Assembly: GCA_016787785.1 (NCBI GenBank)
Contig: JAEUTO010000009.1
Span: 1-64,000, forward strand
DNA: 64,000 nt
Reading direction: 5' to 3'
Source of the DNA: Bacteroidia bacterium
GTDB taxonomy: Bacteria > Bacteroidota > Bacteroidia > B-17B0 > Aurantibacillaceae
Shown here: one piece after another, positions 37,306-45,681 of the stretch
Numbering within the stretch: the first letter of the stretch is position 1
How the letters are laid out: the number at the start of each line of letters is the position of its first letter
Made by a program: the position numbers and the translations under genes
Notes under the pieces: model-generated
Database searches by the model: none
What the model was told of the DNA's origin: nothing
The model's input: the letters and a program-made list of their open reading frames with translations, nothing else

Positions 37306-37340
37306 AAATCCCCCTGTTATTAAACCGGGGGATTTTTATT
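37306..37340 (+). terminator. intrinsic terminator after giant gene 3
   Basis: AAATCCCCC (37306-37314) pairs with GGGGGATTT (37327-37335), followed by a T run. Its end overlaps a possible -7 box of thyA. Confidence 0.8.
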
Positions 37341-37344
37341 TTTG
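37337..37344 (+). promoter_or_regulatory. possible promoter -7 box for thyA
   Basis: TATTTTTG matches TAnnTTTG and ends 4 bp before the thyA ATG, so the transcript would be almost leaderless. It coincides with the T run of the preceding terminator, and there is no clear -33 box, so chance is possible. Confidence 0.25.
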
Positions 37345-37348
37345 TAGT

Positions 37349-38143
37349 ATGAGACAGTATCACGATCTAATGCAACATGTTTTAAATGTTGGCGCCACAA
37401 AAACAGACCGTACCGGAACAGGCACCGTTAGTGTTTTTGGTTATCAAATGCGTTTTAATTTACAAGACGGTTTTCCATTATGCACCACTAAAAAATTACA
37501 TACAAAAAGTATTATTCACGAATTGCTTTGGTTCTTAAAAGGCGATACAAATATTAAATATTTAAAAGATAATGGCGTAAGTATTTGGGACGATTGGGCA
37601 GATGAAAACGGAAACCTTGGTCCCGTATATGGCTACCAATGGCGCAACTGGCCTACACCAAATGGTGGGCATATTGATCAGATCACGCAGGTTATTGACA
37701 TGATCAAAAAAAATCCTGACTCTCGTCGTTTAATTGTGAGTGCCTGGAATGTTGCCGATATTAATACAATGAAATTACCGCCTTGCCACGCTTTCTTTCA
37801 ATTTTATGTGGCCGATGGAAAATTAAGTTGCCAGTTATACCAACGCAGTGCCGATATTTTTTTGGGAGTACCTTTTAATATTGCGTCGTATGCATTGTTA
37901 ACCATGATGGTAGCGCAAGTATGTAATTTAAAAGTAGGTGAGTTTATTCATACTTTGGGCGATGCACATTTGTATTCTAACCATATCGATCAGGCTAAAT
38001 TGCAGTTGTCACGCGACTTAAGGCCTTTACCAGTTATGAAAATAAATCCGGAGGTGAAGTCTATTTTTGATTTTAAATTCGAAGATTTTTCTTTGGAGAA
38101 TTACGATCCGCATCCACACATCAAAGCTGCAGTTGCGGTATAG
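37349..38143 (+). CDS. thyA: thymidylate synthase
   Basis: Makes dTMP from dUMP with methylenetetrahydrofolate. The 264-residue length equals the E. coli enzyme, and the catalytic cysteine is at the same position (Cys146 in KLPPCHAFF). The opening [15 protein letters not shown] and the block FNIASYALL are typical. No dihydrofolate reductase gene follows; the next gene is a cyclase-type hydrolase 36 bp downstream. Confidence 0.97.
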   Translation: MRQYHDLMQHVLNVGATKTDRTGTGTVSVFGYQMRFNLQDGFPLCTTKKLHTKSIIHELLWFLKGDTNIKYLKDNGVSIWDDWADENGNLGPVYGYQWRNWPTPNGGHIDQITQVIDMIKKNPDSRRLIVSAWNVADINTMKLPPCHAFFQFYVADGKLSCQLYQRSADIFLGVPFNIASYALLTMMVAQVCNLKVGEFIHTLGDAHLYSNHIDQAKLQLSRDLRPLPVMKINPEVKSIFDFKFEDFSLENYDPHPHIKAAVAV

Positions 38144-38179
38144 CTTTTAAATTTTGAATTATAAATTTTGAATTAAGTA

Positions 38180-38932
38180 ATGATCGCAACTATTTTTCAT
38201 TTAGGTAGAGAATTCAGAGTTGACTTTTTTAAACCCATAGATATTTCTATTCCCTTACACACCGGTAAAGATTGCACCAGCGCCTGGTATGTAGAACCTA
38301 TGAAATTAGAACCAGTAGTAATGGGCGATTGGGTAGGGGATGTGAACAAAGGTGGCAGCGTCAACTTCCGAAACGTTAGCTTTAACCCGCATGGGAATGG
38401 CACGCATACAGAATGCGTTGGCCACATTAGCAAAGAATTTTATACCATTAATAAAAATTTAGACCGCTTTATGTTCATTGCTGAGGTAGTTACTGTTTTA
38501 CCCGAGCAATTAGATAACGGTGATTTTGTAATTACACGCAGAGCTTTAGAAACTCTATTAAAAGACAGCGGCAAGTTTGAAGCTATTGTCATCAGGACCT
38601 TAAGCAACGGTTTGAATAAATTAAGCATGCATTATAGCAATACCAACCCGCCCTATGTTTTAAAAGAAGCTATTGAGTATTTAAATGAAATTGGTGTGAT
38701 GCATTTATTGATAGATATGCCCAGCATAGATAAAGAGCAGGACGGCGGCAAATTAGAAGGGCACCATGCTTTTTGGAATTACCCAAACAATACACAACTA
38801 CACAAAACCATTACCGAATTTATTTATGTGCCCAACGAAGTTTACGACGGCACCTACATTTTAAATTTACAAATTGCTCCTTTTGAGAATGATGCCAGTC
38901 CTAGTAAGCCGGTGTTGTATAAGGTGGTGTAA
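38180..38932 (+). CDS. cyclase family protein (kynurenine formamidase-like)
   Basis: A 250-residue metal-dependent hydrolase of the cyclase family, which includes bacterial kynurenine formamidase KynB. The metal motif appears as HGNGTHTE followed by GHI, close to the usual HxGTHxD, and the later segment HLLIDMPSIDKEQDGG carries further conserved acidic residues. Since tryptophan 2,3-dioxygenase is encoded at 12.5 kb, it could hydrolyse N-formylkynurenine. Substitution of Glu for the final Asp of the motif and the extra length leave other substrates possible. Confidence 0.8.
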   Translation: MIATIFHLGREFRVDFFKPIDISIPLHTGKDCTSAWYVEPMKLEPVVMGDWVGDVNKGGSVNFRNVSFNPHGNGTHTECVGHISKEFYTINKNLDRFMFIAEVVTVLPEQLDNGDFVITRRALETLLKDSGKFEAIVIRTLSNGLNKLSMHYSNTNPPYVLKEAIEYLNEIGVMHLLIDMPSIDKEQDGGKLEGHHAFWNYPNNTQLHKTITEFIYVPNEVYDGTYILNLQIAPFENDASPSKPVLYKVV

Positions 38933-39031
38933 TAGTTAATTGAACAAACAAAAAATTAAATTGTTCTCCAATAAGATATCTGCTTTGGATAACATCTTTA
39001 AAAGAGAAATAAGTTTGAGTAATTTTTGAAA

Positions 39032-39982
39032 TTACTTCTTCTTCAAAAACCGTTCATCACTTAAACTCAGCATAAAATTCTCAATGTCTTTTTTCTCTGT
39101 TTCAGTAAGCCCTAAAGGCTTGTTCATACTGGTATCACGGTTAATGGCGCCTTTTACAAATTTATCGGGTTGGTCGTAATGTTCTATTACCTGCGCTAAT
39201 GTTTTAAACATACCGTTATGCATGTAAGGTGCGGTTTGTGCAATGTTGCGCAGGCCCGGTGTTTTAAAGGCACCAAGATCTTTTGGGTCTTTTGTAATTT
39301 CAAAACGGCCTTTGTCGTTTAGCTCTTTTCCGTTGTACAGTCCAATGTTCTTAAATTTATCGTTGCCGCTAAAGTCAACACCAAAGTGGCAATCAAAGCA
39401 TTTAGCTTTGCCGTTAAATAAATTTAAACCCCTTTTGGCACTTTCGGTAAATAAAGTGGTGTCGCTTTCATTCATGTATTTATCAAATGCGGTATTGTTG
39501 GTTTCAAGCGTTTTTTCAAATCCTGATAAAGCCTGCGCCAGCAATTTTGCGTCGGGTAGTTTACCGTAAATACTTACAAAAGCGTTCTTGTATCTTTCAT
39601 GGCGTATCAAGCGCCTAACGGCAATCGATATGGGTAGGTCCATTTCTATGGGGTTCTCAATCGGGCCAAGGGCCTGGTCTTCGAGGGTTTCGGCACGGCC
39701 ATCCCAAAAGTAGGCGTTTCGCTCTGTTTGGTTCATAGATGATGGCGTATTGCGGCTGCCTTTTTTATGATAAATACCAACACTCACTGGTGTATTATCT
39801 GCAAAGGCAAACTCGGGCTTATGGCAACTGGCGCAGCTTACAGTGCTATCGCGCGAAAGTATGGGATCAAAATATAAGGCTTCGCCTAGTTCAGCCTCTG
39901 TTGTAAGCGGGTGTTCTTTTTTTGTTTCAGAACAGGAAATAATGAGGAAAAGTGTAGGTATTAAAATGTGTGAATATTTCAT
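39032..39982 (-). CDS. dihaem cytochrome c peroxidase (lipoprotein)
   Basis: A 316-residue member of the CcpA/MauG family that reduces hydrogen peroxide in the periplasm with electrons from cytochrome c. Two haem-binding sites are visible, CASCH at residues 50-54 and CFDCH at 195-199, plus the family blocks SRNTPS and FKTPGLRN. Residues 1-17 look like a lipoprotein signal (LFLIISC, Cys17). The conserved MHNG near residue 254 and the Met of the high-potential haem region are present. MauG-like modification activity cannot be excluded. Confidence 0.92.
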   Translation of the reverse strand: MKYSHILIPTLFLIISCSETKKEHPLTTEAELGEALYFDPILSRDSTVSCASCHKPEFAFADNTPVSVGIYHKKGSRNTPSSMNQTERNAYFWDGRAETLEDQALGPIENPIEMDLPISIAVRRLIRHERYKNAFVSIYGKLPDAKLLAQALSGFEKTLETNNTAFDKYMNESDTTLFTESAKRGLNLFNGKAKCFDCHFGVDFSGNDKFKNIGLYNGKELNDKGRFEITKDPKDLGAFKTPGLRNIAQTAPYMHNGMFKTLAQVIEHYDQPDKFVKGAINRDTSMNKPLGLTETEKKDIENFMLSLSDERFLKKK

Positions 39983-40094
39983 GTTATTTAAGACTGTTGA
40001 TGATTGAGATTACTAAATTTTAGATATATTTATACGATATATTTGACCGTAAATTTATTTTAAAAACCTATCAATTGCCTCTTTTTAACGTTTA

Positions 40095-41069
40095 ATGGAT
40101 AATATAGAACAAGATACGCCCAAAAAAGACCTTCCATTTAATAATTTGTATTTATTATCGGGCATGGTTACCGGTAATAATACTTTTGGGATGTATGTTT
40201 TTACAATTATCTTAATGATAGTTGGTTATCTTGGTTTCGGCGCCATTTTAACCATTCCTTTACTTTCACGCGCGCTAGAGAATGGCGCAACTATGACACA
40301 GATAACCGAAAATTCGAACATGCTATTTAACAGCGATGTGGTAAAACTCGATCGCAATATAATTTTGTTAATTCAGTTTGGTCTTTTTGTTTTTGGCGCC
40401 ATTGGTTTTTATGCCGGAATAAAATTTTTACACAAAAAAACACTGACCAGCGTTTTAACAGGTTTTCAAAAATTCAGATTCAACCGTTTTTGGTTTGCTT
40501 TTGTTGTTTGGGGAATCTTAGTTTCAGCAGCAGTTGCTGTAAAATATTTTTCCAGTCCTGGTAACATGGTATTTGATCTTCAAATGCCCGGCTTTTTATT
40601 TTCTTTAGTATTGATGGTAATTTTTATGCCAATACAAACCGGCATTGAAGAAGTAATTTTCAGAGGTTATTTGATACAGGGTTTATCGCAACTATTTAAA
40701 AGCGGTATAATTCCTTTAGCAATAACGTCTTTGTTATTTGGCTTAGCACATATGAGTAACCCGGAGGTACAGGCTTATGGTTGGCCAATAATGCTTACTT
40801 ATTTTGTTTTCTTTGCATTGTTCATGGGCGCTTTAACGCTTTTGGATGAGGGACTTGAACTGGCATTCGGCATACATTTTGCCAACAACATCGTTAGCTC
40901 TGTTTTAGTAAATTCACAAGATTCTGTCATAAAACCTTATTCTGTTTTCACAGAAAAAACAAGTAACCCTTACATCGAAATTGCATTATGGTTTTGTATG
41001 GCTTTAATTACTTTCGGCATTTTTTGGAAACGTTACCGTTGGACTAATTTTAAATTAATACTAAAATAA
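40095..41069 (+). CDS. CPBP family intramembrane metalloprotease
   Basis: A 324-residue membrane protein of the CPBP (CAAX protease/Abi) family with about eight membrane segments. The catalytic motif EEVIFRGYL (near residue 193), the second motif FGLAHM (near residue 216) and the third HFANN motif (near 263) are all present, so it should be active. Substrate unknown. A possible -7 box TATATTTG lies at 40038-40045. The M61 gene follows after 5 bp, indicating one transcription unit. Confidence 0.88.
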   Translation: MDNIEQDTPKKDLPFNNLYLLSGMVTGNNTFGMYVFTIILMIVGYLGFGAILTIPLLSRALENGATMTQITENSNMLFNSDVVKLDRNIILLIQFGLFVFGAIGFYAGIKFLHKKTLTSVLTGFQKFRFNRFWFAFVVWGILVSAAVAVKYFSSPGNMVFDLQMPGFLFSLVLMVIFMPIQTGIEEVIFRGYLIQGLSQLFKSGIIPLAITSLLFGLAHMSNPEVQAYGWPIMLTYFVFFALFMGALTLLDEGLELAFGIHFANNIVSSVLVNSQDSVIKPYSVFTEKTSNPYIEIALWFCMALITFGIFWKRYRWTNFKLILK

Positions 41070-41074
41070 TTTTT

Positions 41075-42931
41075 ATGAGGAATTTAATTCTTGTTGTGTC
41101 ATTTTTGTTGAGTAGTGTAATAATTGCCGACGATAATTACCGTTATTACATTAACCTTACAAAGGTGGTGAATGATAAAGTGCCGGTAACGCTTACGCCG
41201 CCAACTATTGCGCAAAACGAAATTGAATTTTCTTTCCCTGCCATGGTACCGGGTACTTACGAAGTTTACAATTTTGGAAGGTTCATTTCTAATTTTAAAG
41301 TAACTGGTAAGAATGGTGCAGCCATTAAAGTAACAAAAGTAGATGTGAACACATATAAGATCTCTCCAGCCGCTTCTATTGATAAAATTACTTACGATGT
41401 AGATGATACATGGGATAAGACAGACTTGCCTGACACTAAAGACAAAGTTGTTTTTGAACCGGGTGGAACAAATTTTGAAGACGGCAAGAACTTTGCTATG
41501 AACACACACAGCATGTTTGGTTTTATTAAAGGCATGCTTAACAAGAATTTTATTTTAGAATTCGAAAAACCAAAAGGCTTTTATCCTGCAACCGGTTTGT
41601 CGGATATAAAGCTGGGGGATACCAAAGATGTTATCTCTGTATTTGATTATCATGATCTGGTTGATTCTCCGATAATGTATTCGTTGCCAGATACAACAAC
41701 TATTTTAGTGGCAAATACAAAAGTGCTCGTAGCCAATTATTCGCCCAACAAAAAAATTAGCGCGCGCTTTATTGCCGCAACATTGAGCGAATTATTAAAT
41801 GCGCAAAAAGATTATTTGGGGGGAGAATTACCGGTAAGCAAATACGCATTTCTTTTTTATTTTATTGATAAGGCCACGCAGTCTGGATCTAACGGTGCTT
41901 TAGAACATTCGTATTCTTCTTTTTATGTGTTGCAGGAATTTGACAGTCTTAGTTTACAGCAAGAGATAAGAGATGTGGCAGCGCACGAATTTTTTCATAT
42001 TGTAACGCCCTTAAATATTCACTCAAAAGAAATTGGTGATTTTGATTTCTCTAAACCAGTAATGAGCGAACATTTATGGTTGTATGAGGGCATGACAGAA
42101 TACGCCGCGCACCACGCTCAAACAAAAGGCGGCATTACCGATATTGATAAGTTGATCGGTACCATGATGCAGAAGTATGAGAACAGCATTACAAGTTATA
42201 ACGATACCATGAGTTTTACCTATATGAGTAAACATGTGTTGGAAGAAAAAATTCATGTACAGTATTCTAACGTTTACGAAAAGGGTGCTGTAATTGGCAT
42301 GTGTTTGGATATTTTATTGCGCCACTACAGCGATGGAAAATATGGTACACAAAATTTAATGAAAGATCTTGCAACCAAGTATGGAAAAAATAAATCTTTT
42401 AATGACGCAGATCTTTTTAATGATATTGAAAAGTTTACCTACCCACAAATTGGTGAGTTCTTAAGAAAACATGTTTCGGGCACAACGCCATTGCCCATGA
42501 AGGATGTGTTAGATAAGATAGGCATTGATTTCTCAAAAGAGTTGGTGGCTTACGAATTTTCTTTAGGTAGTACCGATCTTAACTTTAACGAAAAAACTAG
42601 CCGTTTGTATATTGCCGGTGTTGACGAGATGGATGAGTTTGGTAAACAAATGGGTTTTAAAATAAACGACGAGTTAGCAAAACTAAATGGTGTAGAATTA
42701 AAGATGGATAACATTAAAGAGACCATTACCAATTATTACGAAACTGTAAAAGAAGGCGATAAGGTTACCATTGAGATCTACCGCCCAAAAGGAAAAGCTG
42801 GTAAATACAAAGTTAAAACCCTAACTGCAGTCGCTAAGAAAATTAAGATCACGCGTAAAAACCAAATCAATTTACAACAACAACTAAGCGAAAAACAAAA
42901 ACAAACTTTAAGGGCCTGGGTTGGATTATAA
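41075..42931 (+). CDS. M61 family metallopeptidase with PDZ domain
   Basis: A 618-residue exported glycyl-aminopeptidase-like enzyme. Signal peptide at residues 1-18. The zinc motif is HEFFH (residues 304-308), with the third ligand Glu338 in LYEGMTEY. A PDZ-like domain spans about residues 500-590. Length fits the Bacteroidota M61 group. It is downstream of the CPBP protease gene and 24 bp upstream of the PD40-OmpA gene, suggesting a joint cell-envelope role. Confidence 0.9.
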   Translation: MRNLILVVSFLLSSVIIADDNYRYYINLTKVVNDKVPVTLTPPTIAQNEIEFSFPAMVPGTYEVYNFGRFISNFKVTGKNGAAIKVTKVDVNTYKISPAASIDKITYDVDDTWDKTDLPDTKDKVVFEPGGTNFEDGKNFAMNTHSMFGFIKGMLNKNFILEFEKPKGFYPATGLSDIKLGDTKDVISVFDYHDLVDSPIMYSLPDTTTILVANTKVLVANYSPNKKISARFIAATLSELLNAQKDYLGGELPVSKYAFLFYFIDKATQSGSNGALEHSYSSFYVLQEFDSLSLQQEIRDVAAHEFFHIVTPLNIHSKEIGDFDFSKPVMSEHLWLYEGMTEYAAHHAQTKGGITDIDKLIGTMMQKYENSITSYNDTMSFTYMSKHVLEEKIHVQYSNVYEKGAVIGMCLDILLRHYSDGKYGTQNLMKDLATKYGKNKSFNDADLFNDIEKFTYPQIGEFLRKHVSGTTPLPMKDVLDKIGIDFSKELVAYEFSLGSTDLNFNEKTSRLYIAGVDEMDEFGKQMGFKINDELAKLNGVELKMDNIKETITNYYETVKEGDKVTIEIYRPKGKAGKYKVKTLTAVAKKIKITRKNQINLQQQLSEKQKQTLRAWVGL

Positions 42932-42955
42932 CAAATTCTAAATTCTAAATTCTAA

Positions 42956-44923
42956 ATGAGAAATTTTAAGCATATTTTTTTAATTCTGTTTTTTGGTTTT
43001 AGCTGTGCGTTTGGACAAATGGCGCCGGGCCAATACACGAGCACTAACAAAAAAGCCATTAAGTACCTGGAAGAAGGAAAGCAGGCTTACGAAATGAAGA
43101 AGGATGACGATGCCGAAAAATATTTTAAGAAAGCTTTAGATGAGGACAAGAATTTTATTGAAGCAGCCCTAGGTTTGGCAAATTTATACCAGGTAACTAA
43201 CAGGCATCCCGAAGCAATAACATATTTTAAACGCGCTATTGAAATTAACCCAAAGTTTTTTGCTAACAGTTTTTATTTTTTATCCTTGTCGCAATTAGCA
43301 ATTGGCCAGTACCAGGATGCTAAAACAAGTCTTGAAACTTTTTTGAAGTTCGAACGCATTAATCCAAACACAAAAGAAAGCGCGCAAAAATATTTAGCCA
43401 ATGCAAACTTTGGAGCAGATGCAGTAAAAAATCCAAAACCTTTTAACCCTGTAAATGCCGGCCCGGGAATTAACACAGAGTATGGCGAATATTTTCCGGC
43501 AATTACCGGCGATGGAAAGCAGTTCTTGTTTACGCGTGGCTTGCCGCGCGAAGGTATGCCCGGTTTTTTTAACGAAGATTTTTTTACTAGTAATAACGTA
43601 TCGAATGTTTGGCAAACGGCAACGCCAATAACTGTCATTAATAGTTGGGGTAACGAAGGTGCGCCTTCGCTTTCGGCAGATGGTAATGTAATGTTCTTTG
43701 CGTCCTGCAGTGATGAGACCGGAGATTACGGCTCACCAGATAGAAAGGGTTATGGCAGTTGTGATATTTTCTATTCTCAAAAAGTAAATGGTAAATGGAC
43801 CAAGCCGCGGAATGCGGGCCCGGCAATTAACACCGCCAACTTTGAATCGCAGCCAAGTTTTAGCAGCGATGGCAGGGAACTTTATTTTGTACGCGGCATT
43901 CTTCACCGCGGTGCGGCAAAAGAGTATGATATTTATGTAAGTAAAATTTCTGATGATGGAAAATTTACACCGCCCGTTAAATTGGGCCCAAATGTAAATA
44001 CCACCGAAACGGAAGAATCTGTTTTTATCCATCCAGATAACATGACCTTATACTTTAGCAGCGCAGGGCATCCAGGAATGGGCGGCCTTGATATTTTTAT
44101 GAGCAAGCGTCAGCCAAATGGTGAGTGGGGTAAAGCAATTAATTTAGGTTACCCAATAAATTCTTTTGTAGATGATAACAGTTTGTTGGTGAATCCGGGA
44201 GGAAAGATCGCTTATTTTGCAAGTAACAGAACAGGTGGTTACGGTGATCTGGATATATACCAATTCGATCTTCCGGAAGACCTTAGACCTGAGAAGATCA
44301 CTTATGTTAAGGGAAAAGTATATAATTCAAAAACAAAAGAAACGTTAGAGGCAAATTTTGAATTGGTAGATCTTGAAACACAAGCATCGGTAACAAAATC
44401 GTATACCCAAAAAAATGGCGAATTTTTTGTAACCCTAACCGCCAACAAAAATTATTTGGTGAATGTGAATAAAGATGGCTTTTTATTTTACAGCGATAAT
44501 TTTAGCTTAAAAGGTAAAGAAACCGATTTCTCGAAACCTTTTTTATTGGACATTCCTTTAGACCCAATTGATACAGGCAGTGTGGTAGAATTGCGAAACG
44601 TTTTCTTTGATGTTGGCAAATGGGATCTAAAACCCGAAAGTAAAGCAGAGTTGGATAAATTGGGCGCTTTTCTTACAAAAAATGCAAGTTTAAAGATCGA
44701 ATTGGGTGGCCACACAGATAGCGATGGTATTAGAAAGAGTAATATTACTTTATCTGAGAACAGGGCCAAAGCGGTTTACAATTATTTGATAACCACCAGT
44801 AAGATCTCTGAAGCCCGCTTAAAATATAAGGGTTATGCTGATCTTAAGCCAAAAGTGAAGAATGATACGCCTGAGAACAAGGCTAAGAACAGACGTACGG
44901 AGTTTAAGATCCTTTCAAAATAA
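42956..44923 (+). CDS. OmpA family protein with TPR and PD40 repeats
   Basis: A 655-residue outer-membrane-associated protein. Signal peptide at 1-20. TPR region at about 30-140 (EEGKQAYEMKKDDDAEKYF), WD40-like PD40 beta-propeller at about 160-435 (repeated SADGNVMFFAS, SSDGRELYF, YFSSAGHPGMGGLDIF), a carboxypeptidase-regulatory-like domain (about 440-530), and a C-terminal OmpA peptidoglycan-binding domain (about 540-655; IELGGHTDSDG and NRRTEF). This architecture is common in Bacteroidota and resembles the PorE-type protein of type IX secretion; whether this is PorE itself is not certain. Confidence 0.9.
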   Translation: MRNFKHIFLILFFGFSCAFGQMAPGQYTSTNKKAIKYLEEGKQAYEMKKDDDAEKYFKKALDEDKNFIEAALGLANLYQVTNRHPEAITYFKRAIEINPKFFANSFYFLSLSQLAIGQYQDAKTSLETFLKFERINPNTKESAQKYLANANFGADAVKNPKPFNPVNAGPGINTEYGEYFPAITGDGKQFLFTRGLPREGMPGFFNEDFFTSNNVSNVWQTATPITVINSWGNEGAPSLSADGNVMFFASCSDETGDYGSPDRKGYGSCDIFYSQKVNGKWTKPRNAGPAINTANFESQPSFSSDGRELYFVRGILHRGAAKEYDIYVSKISDDGKFTPPVKLGPNVNTTETEESVFIHPDNMTLYFSSAGHPGMGGLDIFMSKRQPNGEWGKAINLGYPINSFVDDNSLLVNPGGKIAYFASNRTGGYGDLDIYQFDLPEDLRPEKITYVKGKVYNSKTKETLEANFELVDLETQASVTKSYTQKNGEFFVTLTANKNYLVNVNKDGFLFYSDNFSLKGKETDFSKPFLLDIPLDPIDTGSVVELRNVFFDVGKWDLKPESKAELDKLGAFLTKNASLKIELGGHTDSDGIRKSNITLSENRAKAVYNYLITTSKISEARLKYKGYADLKPKVKNDTPENKAKNRRTEFKILSK

Positions 44924-44997
44924 ATTGTTTTTGGCGTAGGGTAATTGGTTTTTAAAACGACATATAGGTATAAAACCCACATTTGAACAAATATTTT

Positions 44998-45681
44998 ATG
45001 AAAAAAGTATACTTAAGTAGCCTGCTTATTATTATCTCGCTTGTTTTAAACGCCCAATCCTTTTACAAAGGAGCCCTGGTAACCGAAGTAAATACAGGTT
45101 TCGAAATTTATAACACCGTTCTTAAGATCAAGATAAAAGATCCCAACAGAGAGCGCGATACCGTACAGGAAGATAAGGCAGGCAATACCAATTTTGGTTT
45201 GGCGGCTGAATACGGTTTGCATAAAAATTTTGGAGTAGGCGTTCGTTATAAGAACAATAAATATTTTACCGACCGCGATTCGGTAACACATATAAAACCC
45301 GAAGTAAAAACAAACGATATTTTGGTGATGTTAAATTATCACCCCGTTTCAACAAAACACTTCGATCTTGTTTTAGGAGCTGATGTTGGTTACTCTACGT
45401 TTAAATATAAAGCTAACGATAGTTTAAATATCATTATTTCGGGAGGTGGTAGTTATGTTTCGCTATATCTTAATCCGAGAATCTATTTTGGAAGATTTGG
45501 TATCAATTTTAAAATTTACGCCCCGTTTACCAATTACAATAAGCTAACTACCAACAACGACGATTTTAATAAATACATTGCTATTACAAAATGGAAAGGT
45601 CAGGGTTTTGGTATGGGCTTTGGTATTCAGTATTGCTTTTTAGAGAACAAAGGTGGCGATTCGAAGCCAATGCATAATTAA
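44998..45681 (+). CDS. outer membrane beta-barrel protein
   Basis: A 227-residue exported protein. The ATG at 44998 gives a good signal peptide (MKKVYLSSLLIIISLVLNAQ); an upstream TTG at 44983 is less likely. The body alternates hydrophobic and polar residues with turns, such as NFGLAAEYGLHKNFGVGVRY and YVSLYLNPRIYFGRFGINF, as in small porin-like barrels. Function unknown. It follows the PD40-OmpA gene by 74 bp and its 3' end overlaps the convergent asnB gene by 4 bp. Confidence 0.75.
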   Translation: MKKVYLSSLLIIISLVLNAQSFYKGALVTEVNTGFEIYNTVLKIKIKDPNRERDTVQEDKAGNTNFGLAAEYGLHKNFGVGVRYKNNKYFTDRDSVTHIKPEVKTNDILVMLNYHPVSTKHFDLVLGADVGYSTFKYKANDSLNIIISGGGSYVSLYLNPRIYFGRFGINFKIYAPFTNYNKLTTNNDDFNKYIAITKWKGQGFGMGFGIQYCFLENKGGDSKPMHN

